Shown here in pieces: positions 17,681 to 26,841 of a DNA stretch of 64,000 nucleotides (position 1 is its first letter; the number at the start of each line of letters is the position of its first letter). The translations under genes were made by a program, and so were the position numbers. The notes beneath the pieces are model-generated. The model was not told the DNA's origin, did not search any database, and saw nothing but the letters and a program-made list of their open reading frames with translations. This stretch comes from a beta proteobacterium AAP51 (GTDB lineage Bacteria; Pseudomonadota; Gammaproteobacteria; Burkholderiales; Burkholderiaceae_C): the NCBI GenBank assembly GCA_001295905.1, contig LJHT01000016.1, positions 1 through 64,000 of the forward strand. The letters are read 5' to 3'.

Positions 17681-18725
17681 GGACAGCGATGTGAAAAAAG
17701 GTGCCTTGATCAAGGACTGGCGCGGAACCGGCTTCGCCGGGCCGCAGCCAGAGCCCCCTCGGGGGGCAGCGACCAGCGGGAGCCTGGGGGTCGTACTCAT
17801 CGTGGATGATGTGCCTGACAACCTGGCCTTGCTGCACGACGCGCTGGACGCCGCTGGCTACACCGTGCTGGTGGCCACCGACGGCGCCAGCGCGCTGCAG
17901 CGCGCGGCCCAGGCCGACCCCGACATCGTGCTGCTGGACGCGGTGATGCCCGGCATCGACGGCTTCGAGGTGGCGCGCCGGCTGAAGGCGGGGCCCGAGA
18001 CCGCGCACATCCCCATCGTCTTCATGACCGGCCTGACCGACACCGAACACGTGCTGGCGGCCTTCGAGGCCGGCGGCGTGGACTACGTCACCAAGCCCAT
18101 CCGCCCGCCCGAGGTGCTGGCGCGCATGGCTGCGCACATGCTGGCCGCGCGCCAGGCCCGGCAGGCTCGCAATGCGCTTGATGCCTACGGCCACGCCACC
18201 ATCGCCGTGCGCCTGCCCCTTGTTGCGGCCGCTGCGGCCGCCTCGGCCACCGCTGTTGCCCCACCGCGCCTGGTGTGGCAGACGCCGCTGGCGCGACGCT
18301 GGCTGCCCAGCTACTTCGACGTGGCGCCCGATGAGCTGCCCGCCGCCATGCTGCCCTGGCTGCAGGAGGCCGCCGCCGGGCGCGAGGCGCGGCCCTTGAG
18401 CACCGCGCGCGGCGCGCGCCAGCTGGTGTGCACGCTGCAGGGCAAGACCGTCGACGACGACTGGCTGGTTGTGCTGCGCGAGGTGAGCGACGCCGCCACC
18501 GTGGAAGCCACGATGCTGGCCTTCGGCCTGACGCTGCGCGAAAGCGAGGTGCTGTACTGGGTGGCCAAGGGCAAGACCAACCGCGACATCGGCGACATCC
18601 TGGGCAGCAGCCCGGCCACCGTGAAGAAGCACCTGGAGCGCATCTACGAAAAGCTGGGCGTCGAGACCCGCACCGCCGCTGCCGCGATGGCCTTGCAGCG
18701 CGTGCGCGAGCTGGCGCGCACCTGA
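17667..18725 (+). CDS. Response regulator with LuxR-type DNA-binding domain
   Basis: A 352-residue regulator. The receiver domain starts at about residue 41 (GVVLIVDDVPDN) with phospho-acceptor Asp at about 91 (VLLDAVMPGIDG). A linker of about 100 residues follows, then a C-terminal LuxR/FixJ helix-turn-helix (LTLRESEVLYWVAKGKTNRDI, SSPATVKKHLERIYEKLGV). The start overlaps the kinase gene by 14 bases, so the two are almost certainly partners. Residues about 15-41 are encoded by a dispersed repeat (17708-17790) and are probably not part of the original protein. Likely targets are ureA, urtA and its own operon; this is inference. Confidence 0.9.
   Translation: MTSPEDSDVKKGALIKDWRGTGFAGPQPEPPRGAATSGSLGVVLIVDDVPDNLALLHDALDAAGYTVLVATDGASALQRAAQADPDIVLLDAVMPGIDGFEVARRLKAGPETAHIPIVFMTGLTDTEHVLAAFEAGGVDYVTKPIRPPEVLARMAAHMLAARQARQARNALDAYGHATIAVRLPLVAAAAAASATAVAPPRLVWQTPLARRWLPSYFDVAPDELPAAMLPWLQEAAAGREARPLSTARGARQLVCTLQGKTVDDDWLVVLREVSDAATVEATMLAFGLTLRESEVLYWVAKGKTNRDIGDILGSSPATVKKHLERIYEKLGVETRTAAAAMALQRVRELART
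17708..17790 (-). repeat. Dispersed GC-rich repeat, copy in the response regulator coding sequence
   Basis: On the reverse strand this aligns with 24886-24971: shared blocks are CCCCCA, the CCCCCCGAGGGGGC hairpin core, CGGCCCGGC, AGCCGG and the end CTTGATC. It sits in frame inside the N-terminal codons of the response regulator. No transposase is present, so it resembles a short non-autonomous intergenic repeat. Boundaries are approximate. Confidence 0.65.
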
Positions 18726-18753
18726 GCCGCCGCCTCGGCGGGCCGCTGCCGGC

Positions 18754-19395
18754 TCAGGCGGGCTTGCCCGCCGGGGTGAGGGTGTCCATGGGAAAGCGAG
18801 ACACCGGCCAGCCCATCTCCAGCCCCTGCAGGCCTGTCACGAGCAGCAGCCGTACCGGCCGGTCGTAGTGCATCTGGCGGGCATGCAGCAGCGCACAGAT
18901 GGCACGCAGCGCAGGAATGGGCAGACCCAGCGCCACCATCAGCGTGGGGCGCCGCGGCTCGAAGCGGGCCAGCGCCTGCAGCGCGTCGGCCGTGCCCGGC
19001 AGCAGGCCGGCGTCCCAGGCGTCGGTGGGCAAGGGTTGCCGGCCGGGGGTGATGTCGTGCAGCTTGGTCTTCAGCCGCAAGGCCAGGCGCTCGGCGCGGC
19101 TGCGGCAGGCCAGCAGCTGCAGGCTGCCATCGCGTTCCAGGCACAGCGCCTGGGCCAGGGCGTGGGCCTGGGCGCGGTCGCGTGCCGCGTGTTCCAGCAC
19201 GGCCACGGCCAATGCGGCGCCAGGCTGGCCCCCCGTGCCCAGGCCGGCCAGGCACCACTGCCGCAGCGAACGCCAGGCCTCGCGCCGCTGCGCGCTGCGT
19301 GCGATGCGGGCGTAGGCAGCGTCGGGGGGCTGCAGCGCGGCCAGGTCGTAGCGGGCGCCCAGGCGCTGGAGTGCGCGCAGGGCAGGGGTGGTCAT
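18754..19395 (-). CDS. Hypothetical protein
   Basis: I do not recognise this 213-residue protein. Starting at the Met at 19395 (MTTPALRALQRLGARYDL) it is soluble, rich in Ala, Leu and Arg, with no signal peptide, membrane helix or clear enzymatic motif. Composition and codon use look like a real gene, unlike the frames overlapping it. It points toward the response regulator and ends 28 bases from that gene's stop, so they converge. It lies between two parts of the apparent urea locus, but nothing in it indicates a related role. Confidence 0.6.
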   Translation of the reverse strand: MTTPALRALQRLGARYDLAALQPPDAAYARIARSAQRREAWRSLRQWCLAGLGTGGQPGAALAVAVLEHAARDRAQAHALAQALCLERDGSLQLLACRSRAERLALRLKTKLHDITPGRQPLPTDAWDAGLLPGTADALQALARFEPRRPTLMVALGLPIPALRAICALLHARQMHYDRPVRLLLVTGLQGLEMGWPVSRFPMDTLTPAGKPA

Positions 19396-19517
19396 GGCGG
19401 GGCAGTTCCGGGGGTCAGGGGTGAAGGGGTGAAGGCGCGCGGCCCGCATTGTGCCCAGCGCCCACGCGCCGGCCGCGCCCTGGGCAGAATGCCAGTCACC
19501 GAAGCTGCCTGATCGCC

Positions 19518-19973
19518 ATGTCTGCCCTCACCTGGAACGAAGCCCTGGCTGTTGACCAGCCCCACATCGACGCCACGCACCGCGAGTTCGTGCAGCTGCT
19601 GGGCGGCGTGGAAGCCGCGCTCGAATCCGCGCTCGAAGGCGACACCGCCACGCTGGGCCGTGCGCTGGACGACTTCATCACCCACAGCGAAGCCCATTTC
19701 GCGCAGGAAGACGCCTGGATGCTGCGCGTGGGTTTCGGCGCCGGCCACTGCCACGGCACCGAGCACGCCCAGGTGCTGGAGCTGATGCACGAGGTGCGCC
19801 GCCGCCTGCAGGCGCAGGGCGATGTGCAGGTGGTGCGGCAGCTGGTGCCGGCGCTGGCGCAGTGGTTTCCCATCCACGCCGGCAGCTTGGACGCCGGCCT
19901 GGCCGAGGCGATGCGGGCGCGCGGCTTCGACCCCGACACGGGGCAGATGCTGAAGCCGCCTGAAGCCGACTGA
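19518..19973 (+). CDS. Bacteriohemerythrin
   Basis: Non-heme di-iron oxygen-binding protein of 151 residues. The iron ligand pattern is complete: H in ATHREFV, HSEAHFAQE (HxxxHxxxE-like), HCHGTEHAQ and HAGSLDAGL. It is a single four-helix-bundle domain with no fused signalling domain, so it may store or carry oxygen or detoxify it in the cytoplasm. The start ATG is at 19518. It stands alone between the hypothetical gene and urtA; a functional link to urea use is not evident. Confidence 0.92.
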   Translation: MSALTWNEALAVDQPHIDATHREFVQLLGGVEAALESALEGDTATLGRALDDFITHSEAHFAQEDAWMLRVGFGAGHCHGTEHAQVLELMHEVRRRLQAQGDVQVVRQLVPALAQWFPIHAGSLDAGLAEAMRARGFDPDTGQMLKPPEAD

Positions 19974-19982
19974 GCCAGCCTG

Positions 19983-19998
19983 TACGCCGTCTGGCGTA
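19983..19998. promoter_or_regulatory. Perfect 16-bp inverted repeat upstream of urtA
   Basis: TACGCC and GGCGTA arms around GTCT, 80 bases before the urtA start. The size and symmetry suit a LuxR/FixJ-type dimer, and such a regulator is coded 1.3 kb upstream. It could be the operator of the urea transporter operon. No second copy was found in the ureA-kinase gap, so the link is tentative. Confidence 0.45.
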
Positions 19999-20077
19999 TT
20001 GGTGGCCCTGGCTGCCGCCCCTAGCCTCGTGACAGCGCTGCAACCCAGCCTGCTGCACAACCAAGGAGCGAGAGACC

Positions 20078-21364
20078 ATGACCACCACCCGCCGCCACGT
20101 CGGCAAGACCCTCATCGCCTCGGCCCTGGCCGCGGCCAGCCTCGGCATCACCCCGCACGCCTTCGCGCAAGACACCATCAAGGTGGGCGTGCTGCACTCG
20201 CTGAGCGGGACCATGGCCATCAGCGAGACGGTGCTGAAGGACACCATCCTGATGGAGATCGAGGCCATCAACGCCAAGGGCGGGCTGCTGGGCAAGAAGC
20301 TCGAAGCCGTGGTGGTGGACCCGGCCTCGAACTGGCCGCTGTTCGCCGAGCGTGCGCGCCAGCTCCTCAGCAAGGACAAGGTGGCCGTCATCTTCGGCTG
20401 CTGGACCAGCGTGTCGCGCAAGAGCGTGCTGCCGGTCGTGGAAGAACTCAACGGCCTGCTGTTCTACCCCGTGCAGTACGAAGGCGAAGAGCTCAGCCGC
20501 AACGTGTTCTACACCGGCGCCGCGCCCAACCAGCAGGCCATTCCCGCGGTGGAATACCTGATGAGCAAGGACGGCGGCAGCGCCAAGCGCTTCGTGCTGC
20601 TGGGCACCGACTACGTGTACCCGCGCACCACCAACAAGATCCTGCGCGCCTTCCTGAAGAGCAAGGGCATCCCCGACAGCGACATCATGGAGGAGTACAC
20701 GCCCTTCGGCCACTCCGACTACCAGAGCATCATCGCCAAGATCAAGCGCTTCGCTGCCGAAGGCAAGAAGACCGCGGTGGTCAGCACCATCAACGGCGAC
20801 AGCAACGTGCCCTTCTACAAGGAACTGGGCAACCAGGGCCTGAAGGCCACCGACGTGCCCGTGGTCGCCTTCAGCGTGGGTGAAGAAGAGCTGCGCGGCG
20901 TGGACACCAAGCCGCTGGTGGGCCACCTGGCGGCCTGGAACTACTTCATGTCGCTGAAGAACCCGTCCAACGACGAGTTCATCAAGCAGTGGACGGCCTA
21001 CGCCAAGGCCAAGAACATCCCCGGCCACAAGGACCGGCCGCTGACCAACGACCCGATGGAGGCCAGCGTCATCGGCTTCCGCATGTGGGCGCAGGCCGTC
21101 ACCAAGGCCAAGAGCACCGACGTCGACAAGGTGCGCGTGGCCATGGCCGGCCAGACGGTGAAGGCGCCCTCGGGCATCGTCAGCAAGATGGACGAGAAGA
21201 ACCACCACCTGCACAAGAGCGTCTTCATCGGCGAGATCAAGGCCGACGGCCAGTTCAACGTGGTGTGGAAGACCAAGGGCCCGGTGCAGGCCGACCCCTG
21301 GAGCGACTTCATCCCCGAGAACAAGGGCAAGAAGAACGAGCCCGTGGCGGCAGCGAAGAAGTAA
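20078..21364 (+). CDS. urtA: Urea ABC transporter, substrate-binding protein UrtA
   Basis: Periplasmic urea receptor for the high-affinity transporter. The N-terminus has a signal peptide with two Arg (TTTRRHVGKTLIASALAAAS, cleavage after HAFAQ). The mature protein is a type I periplasmic-binding fold; FGCWTSVSRKSVLPVVEE, LLFYPVQYEGEE and LLGTDYVYPRTTNKI are hallmarks of the urea/short-amide (UrtA/FmdD) family. It has 428 residues, the usual length. AAGGAG lies about 13 bases upstream of the start. First gene of urtABCDE, preceded by a palindrome at 19983-19998. Confidence 0.96.
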   Translation: MTTTRRHVGKTLIASALAAASLGITPHAFAQDTIKVGVLHSLSGTMAISETVLKDTILMEIEAINAKGGLLGKKLEAVVVDPASNWPLFAERARQLLSKDKVAVIFGCWTSVSRKSVLPVVEELNGLLFYPVQYEGEELSRNVFYTGAAPNQQAIPAVEYLMSKDGGSAKRFVLLGTDYVYPRTTNKILRAFLKSKGIPDSDIMEEYTPFGHSDYQSIIAKIKRFAAEGKKTAVVSTINGDSNVPFYKELGNQGLKATDVPVVAFSVGEEELRGVDTKPLVGHLAAWNYFMSLKNPSNDEFIKQWTAYAKAKNIPGHKDRPLTNDPMEASVIGFRMWAQAVTKAKSTDVDKVRVAMAGQTVKAPSGIVSKMDEKNHHLHKSVFIGEIKADGQFNVVWKTKGPVQADPWSDFIPENKGKKNEPVAAAKK

Positions 21365-21368
21365 GCCC

Positions 21369-22949
21369 GTGAAGCTGCTGCGCACGCTGTGCGCAGCGCT
21401 GCTGGGCTGTCTTGTCTGGTCGGGCGCGGCGCTGGCGCTGAGCCCCGACCAGGCCTTGCGCATTGCGCAGGGCGACAGTGACGACCGCATCGCTGCGCTG
21501 AACGAAGTGGTGCTGGCCGCCGACCCCGCGCTGGCCGCCTATGTGCAGGCGCTGCTGGCCGACGAGGTGAAGATCGCTGGCGGCCGCGCCCTGGTGGTGC
21601 GTGGCGATGCCGTGACCGACGCTGCCACAGGCGCCGCAGCCACGCTGACCGAAGGCGCCGAAGACGTGGTCAACCCCAACCGCGTGCGCCGCGAGCTGCA
21701 GGCCGCATTGGCCGCACTGAAACTGTTTTCCCCCGAGCGTGCCGAACGCGCGCAGGCCGTGGCGGAACTGAAAGACCTGGCCGACGAAGGCAAGCTGGCC
21801 TTGTTCGAGAAGGCCGCGAAAACCGAAACCGACCCCGAGCTGCGTGCCGCGCTGGCCATGCTGAAGGCCACCGCGCTGATCGCCAGCAGCGACAAGGCGC
21901 AGCGCCTGGCCGCTGCCGAGCTGCTGGCCGGCAGCGACCAGCCTTCGGTGAAGGGCCTGCTCATCGAGCGCCTGTCCGCCGAGGAAGACGCCGAGGTGAA
22001 GGCCGCGCTGCAGCGCACGCTGGACACCGTGAACGCCCGCCTGGCCTGGGGCGAACGCCTGGGCGTGCTGTTCGCCGGCGTCAGCCTGGGCAGCATCCTG
22101 CTGCTGGCAGCCCTGGGCCTGGCCATCACCTACGGCCTGATGGGCGTCATCAACATGGCGCACGGCGAGCTCATCATGATCGGCGCCTACGCCACCTGGG
22201 CGGTGCAGAACGTCTTCCGGCAGTACCTGCCCGAGGCCTTCGATACCTACATCCTGGCCGCCATTCCGGCCAGCTTCCTGGCCAGCGCGCTGGTGGGCGC
22301 GGCCATGGAGCGCAGCGTCATCCGCTTCCTCTACGGCCGGCCGCTGGAAACGCTGCTGGCCACCTGGGGCATCAGCCTCATCCTCATGCAGACGGTGCGC
22401 ACGCTGTTCGGCGCGCAGAACGTGGGCGTTGAGAACCCCAGCTGGCTGTCGGGCGGCGTGCAGGTGCTGCCCAACCTGGTGCTGCCCTACAACCGCCTGG
22501 CCATCCTGGTGTTCGCCGCGCTGGTGCTGCTGGGCATGGCCTTGCTCATCAGCAAGACGCGGCTGGGGCTGTTCGTGCGTGGCGTTACGCAGAACCGGCG
22601 CATGGCCGCCTGCGTGGGTGTGAACACGGCGCGCGTGGACACCTACGCCTTCGCCCTGGGCGCCGGCATCGCCGGCCTGGCGGGCTGCGCGCTCAGCCAG
22701 GTGGGCAACGTGGGGCCCGACCTCGGCCAGGGCTACATCGTCGACAGCTTCATGGTGGTGGTGCTGGGCGGCGTGGGGCAGATTGCCGGCACGGTGTACG
22801 CCGGCCTGGGCCTGGGCCTGATGAACAAGCTGCTGGAAGGCTGGCAGGGCGCGGTGCTGGCCAAGATCATGGTGCTGGTGTTCATCGTCATCTTCATCCA
22901 GAAGCGGCCGCAGGGCATCTTCGCGCTGAAGGGGCGCAGCGCCGAATGA
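21369..22949 (+). CDS. urtB: Urea ABC transporter permease UrtB
   Basis: Inner-membrane subunit of the urea importer, 526 residues. A signal peptide is followed by a soluble Ala/Glu-rich periplasmic domain of about 200 residues, and then by a LivH-type permease domain with about eight helices (GLAITYGLMGVINMAHGELI, VVLGGVGQIAGTVYAGLGLG). The long N-terminal domain is normal for UrtB and separates it from branched-chain amino acid permeases. The start is GTG 21369, four bases after the urtA stop codon. Overlaps urtC by four bases. Confidence 0.95.
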   Translation: MKLLRTLCAALLGCLVWSGAALALSPDQALRIAQGDSDDRIAALNEVVLAADPALAAYVQALLADEVKIAGGRALVVRGDAVTDAATGAAATLTEGAEDVVNPNRVRRELQAALAALKLFSPERAERAQAVAELKDLADEGKLALFEKAAKTETDPELRAALAMLKATALIASSDKAQRLAAAELLAGSDQPSVKGLLIERLSAEEDAEVKAALQRTLDTVNARLAWGERLGVLFAGVSLGSILLLAALGLAITYGLMGVINMAHGELIMIGAYATWAVQNVFRQYLPEAFDTYILAAIPASFLASALVGAAMERSVIRFLYGRPLETLLATWGISLILMQTVRTLFGAQNVGVENPSWLSGGVQVLPNLVLPYNRLAILVFAALVLLGMALLISKTRLGLFVRGVTQNRRMAACVGVNTARVDTYAFALGAGIAGLAGCALSQVGNVGPDLGQGYIVDSFMVVVLGGVGQIAGTVYAGLGLGLMNKLLEGWQGAVLAKIMVLVFIVIFIQKRPQGIFALKGRSAE

Positions 22950-24036
22950 AGCCTTCCATCTTGAGCGCGCGCGGCTGGACGGCCGTGCTGGCGGCCATCC
23001 TCACCATCACCGTGCTGGTGCCGGTGCTGAACCTGCTGGTGCCGGCCGGCAGCAGCTTCCACCTTAGCGACTTCTACGTCACGCTGCTGGGCAAGATCCT
23101 CTGCTACGCCATCTGCGCGCTGGCGATGGATTTGATCTGGGGCTACACCGGCATCCTCAGCCTGGGCCACGGCCTCTTCTTCGCTTTGGGCGGCTACGCG
23201 ATGGGCATGTACCTCATGCGCCAGATCGGCACCGACGGCCAGTACAAGAGCGAGATGCCCGACTTCATGGTCTTCCTGAACTGGAAGGAATTCCCCTGGC
23301 ACTGGGCCGTGAGTGACAGCTTCATCGCGCAGATGCTGCTGGTGGTGCTGGTGCCGGGCCTGCTGGCCTTCGTGTTCGGCTACTTCGCCTTCCGCAGCCG
23401 TATCAAGGGCGTGTACTTCAGCATCATCACGCAGGCGCTCACCTTCGCGGCCATGCTGCTGTTCTTCCGCAACGAAACCGGCTTCGGCGGCAACAACGGT
23501 TTCACCGATTTCAAGCGCATTCTCGACGTGCCCATCAACACGCCCAGCATGCGCGTGGTGCTGTGCGTCATCACCGGGCTGGTGCTGATCGGCTTCTTCC
23601 TGATGGCGCGCTTCATCGTGCAAAGCAAGTACGGCCGCGTGCTGCAGGCTATCCGCGACGCCGAGACGCGCGTGATGTTCACCGGCTACAACCCCGTGGC
23701 CTACAAGCTGAGCATCTGGACACTGAGCGCCGTGATGTGCGGCGTGGCCGGCGCGCTGTACGTGCCGCAGGTGGGCATCATCAACCCTGGCGAGATGAGC
23801 CCGGCAGCCAGCATCGAGATGGCCATCTGGGCCGCCGTGGGCGGGCGCGCCACGCTCATCGGGCCCATCCTCGGCGCGTTTTTCGTCAACGGCGCGAAGA
23901 GCTGGTTCACGGTGGCGTTTCCGGAGTACTGGTTGTTCTTCCTGGGCGCGCTGTTCATCGCGGTGACGCTGTTCCTGCCGCAGGGCTTGATCGGCCTCTT
24001 CGCGAAGCTGCGCGGGCGCAAGACGGAGGACCGCGC

Positions 24037-24040
<4 letters not shown>
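22946..24040 (+). CDS. urtC: Urea ABC transporter permease UrtC
   Basis: Second permease subunit, 364 residues, LivM type, with about nine to ten membrane helices. DLIWGYTGILSLGHGLFFALG and NNGFTDFKRILDVPI are typical of UrtC, as is the EMSPAASIEMAIWAAVGGRA loop that contacts the ATPase. It overlaps urtB at the start and urtD at the end by four bases each, so the whole unit is translationally coupled. Confidence 0.95.
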
Positions 24041-24879
<839 letters not shown>

Positions 24880-24885
24880 CACCTG

Positions 24886-24971
24886 CCCCCAACCTCACTG
24901 CGTTCGGTACCCCCCGAGGGGGCCGCTCGCCGACGGCCCGGCAGAGCCGGATCCGTGGCTCCTGCTTGATC
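24886..24971 (+). repeat. Dispersed GC-rich repeat between urtD and urtE
   Basis: About 86 bases that fill most of the urtD-urtE gap. It contains the self-complementary core CCCCC-GA-GGGGG, followed by CGGCCCGGC and ending CTTGATC, and aligns with the reverse strand of 17708-17790. It may form a hairpin in the operon message and could alter urtE expression relative to urtABCD; that is inference. Confidence 0.65.
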
Positions 24972-24983
24972 GTGAGGCCCGCC

Positions 24984-25691
24984 ATGGCCGATGAGACCGT
25001 GCTCCAGGTCGAGGGCCTGAACCAGTACTACGGCGGCAGCCACATCCTGCGCAACCTCGGCTTCGAGGCGCGGTTGGGCGAGGTCACCGTCATCCTGGGC
25101 CGCAACGGCGTGGGCAAGACGACGCTGCTGAAAAGCCTGATGGGCGTGGTGCCCGTGAAGGCCGGTTCCGTGAAGCTGGCCGGTCACGACATCACCAAGG
25201 CGCCGAGCTACGAACGCGTGAAGCGCGGCATCGGCTACGTGCCGCAGGGCCGCGAGATCTTCGGCCGCCTGACGGTGGAAGAGAACCTGCGCATGGGCCT
25301 GGCGGTGAAGCCCGGTGGCACGGCGATACCGGCGGAGCTCTTCGAGCTGTTTCCCATCCTGAAGCAGTTCCTGCACCGCCGTGGCGGCGATCTTTCAGGC
25401 GGCCAGCAGCAGCAGCTGGCCATCGCCCGCGCGCTGGCCGCCGGCCCGCAGCTGCTGATGCTGGACGAGCCCACCGAAGGCATCCAGCCCAGCATCATCA
25501 AGGACATCGGCCGCGTCATCCGCATGCTGGCCGACCGCAAGACCATGGCCATCGTGCTGGTGGAGCAGTACTACGACTTCGCCGCCGAGCTGGCTGACCA
25601 GTACCTCGTGATGGAGCGCGGCGAGATCGTGCAGCGCGGCCGCGGCGCCGACATGGAAGCCGAGGGCGTGCGGCAGAAGATGTCGATCTGA
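24984..25691 (+). CDS. urtE: Urea ABC transporter ATP-binding protein UrtE
   Basis: LivF-type ATPase of 235 residues, starting MADETVLQVEGLNQYYGGSH. Walker A is GRNGVGKTTLLK, the signature LSGGQQQQLAIARAL, Walker B LLMLDEPTEGIQPS, and the switch His is replaced by Gln in VLVEQYYDF, as is normal for this family. It completes the transporter (UrtA, UrtBC, UrtDE). The stop lies 25 bases before the RNase P RNA. Confidence 0.96.
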   Translation: MADETVLQVEGLNQYYGGSHILRNLGFEARLGEVTVILGRNGVGKTTLLKSLMGVVPVKAGSVKLAGHDITKAPSYERVKRGIGYVPQGREIFGRLTVEENLRMGLAVKPGGTAIPAELFELFPILKQFLHRRGGDLSGGQQQQLAIARALAAGPQLLMLDEPTEGIQPSIIKDIGRVIRMLADRKTMAIVLVEQYYDFAAELADQYLVMERGEIVQRGRGADMEAEGVRQKMSI

Positions 25692-25716
25692 GCCCGGGGG
25701 CGATAATCCGCTCGGT

Positions 25717-26095
25717 GAAGCCAGCCAGACCGCCGCTGGTGCAAGCAGGGAAACCTGGCACTGGAGGAAGGTCCGGACTGCATAGAGTGGCGTAGCAGTT
25801 AACGGCTGCCCGGCGCGAGCCGAGGATCAGAGCAACAGAGACGAGTCAGTCCGGGGTTCCGTGAGGGTGTTCTGCCGCAAGGCAGCCACCCAATCCGGAG
25901 CAAGGCTCCGGATTGGGTGAAACGGGCAATCTCTACGCGCAGCAACACCAAGTAGGCCAGCGTTGACGTGACTCGCGGAGCTGGCGGGTAGGTGGCACCG
26001 AGCCGAAGGGCGACCTTCGGCCCAGAGGAATGGCGGTCACGGCGGGGCTTCGCAAGAAGCGCTGCCGCACAGAATCCGGCCTATCGGCTGACTTC
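25717..26095 (+). ncRNA. rnpB: RNase P RNA, bacterial class A
   Basis: Catalytic RNA that trims the 5' leader of precursor tRNAs, acting with the protein RnpA. The 5' end GAAGCCAGCC pairs with the 3' end GGCTGACTTC (helix P1, one mismatch). The conserved cores are GAGGAAGGTCCGGAC near the 5' end, AGAGCAACAGAGA, GAAACGGGCAATCTCTACGCG in the middle, and ACAGAATCCGGCCTATCGGCT at the 3' end. Length is about 379 bases. Ends were set by the P1 pairing. The upstream gene ends only 25 bases before it, so its promoter probably lies within urtE. Confidence 0.95.
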
Positions 26096-26138
26096 ACACT
26101 TTTCACGCGGGCAGCGCCTGCAGCGGCCCGCCGCGGGT

Positions 26139-26780
26139 TCAGGCCGGCACCACCAGCGTGTGGCGCGCCATCCAGCGCAGGCTGTCGTCGGGCAGGGCGG
26201 GCGTCAGCGCCATCGTCAGGCCGGCGCGGTCGGCCTCGGCCAGGCGGCGCCAGAGGAAATCACCTGCATTGCCGGGGTCGCCGGCCACGAAGAGCTGCGA
26301 GGTCAGCGTGCCGAAGCTGGCATGGCGCAGCGTGAAGTGGATGTGCGGCGTGCGCCCGGGGTAGGGCACGGGCTTGATGGTGCGCAGCCGCGCCTGCCCC
26401 TGCGGGCTGCTGCGCGTGGCGCCGAAGCCCTGGAAATGCGGGTCGAAGCGGCCTTCTCGTTCGGGCACGCGCGGGTGGCGGTAGTGCGCCAGCGCATCGC
26501 ACTGCCAGATCTCCAACTCGGCGTTGTCGATCAGCCGGCCTTGCGTGTCGGCCACCGTCAGCTCCAGCCCCAGGTGTTCACCGCGGGCCTGCAGCACCTC
26601 AGTGCCGCGGCGCACGCGCGAAAGGTCGGCGTCCTGGTCGGGCCAGCTCTCGCGCCAGCTGCGCGGCGGGTAGAAGGGCCCCTCGGTCATCGGCGCCAGC
26701 GCGCGGCGGCTGCTGGCCACGGCCGGCAGGGCCAGCAGCGCGGCGGTGCCCAGCACCAGGTTTCTGCGGATGAGCTTCAT
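26139..26780 (-). CDS. Intradiol ring-cleavage dioxygenase-like protein, exported
   Basis: Similar to the beta-sandwich protocatechuate/catechol dioxygenase family. A twin-arginine-like signal (MKLIRRNLVLGTAALLAL) opens the protein. The family stretches TEGPFYPP, LEIWQCDALAHYRHP and YPGRTPHIHFTLRH follow; the two Tyr and two His of the ferric iron site can be matched to these. At about 213 residues it is the size of stand-alone intradiol dioxygenases. The substrate is unknown, and secretion is unusual for classical aromatic degraders, although exported members of the family are common. A start at 26789 is also possible. It converges with rnpB. Confidence 0.82.
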   Translation of the reverse strand: MKLIRRNLVLGTAALLALPAVASSRRALAPMTEGPFYPPRSWRESWPDQDADLSRVRRGTEVLQARGEHLGLELTVADTQGRLIDNAELEIWQCDALAHYRHPRVPEREGRFDPHFQGFGATRSSPQGQARLRTIKPVPYPGRTPHIHFTLRHASFGTLTSQLFVAGDPGNAGDFLWRRLAEADRAGLTMALTPALPDDSLRWMARHTLVVPA

Positions 26781-26841
26781 GCGCGGCATTGAAGCACCGA
26801 AGTTCGCACCCCACTAGACTTCAGGGTTTGCACCTATCCCC

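Noticed and set aside
14009-17821. Very long open frame on the reverse strand, antisense to the permease-kinase fusion
   Set aside because: It is His/Gln/Gly/Arg-rich with no domain, and the plus strand encodes a clear multidomain protein. In this GC-rich genome antisense frames stay open by composition alone.
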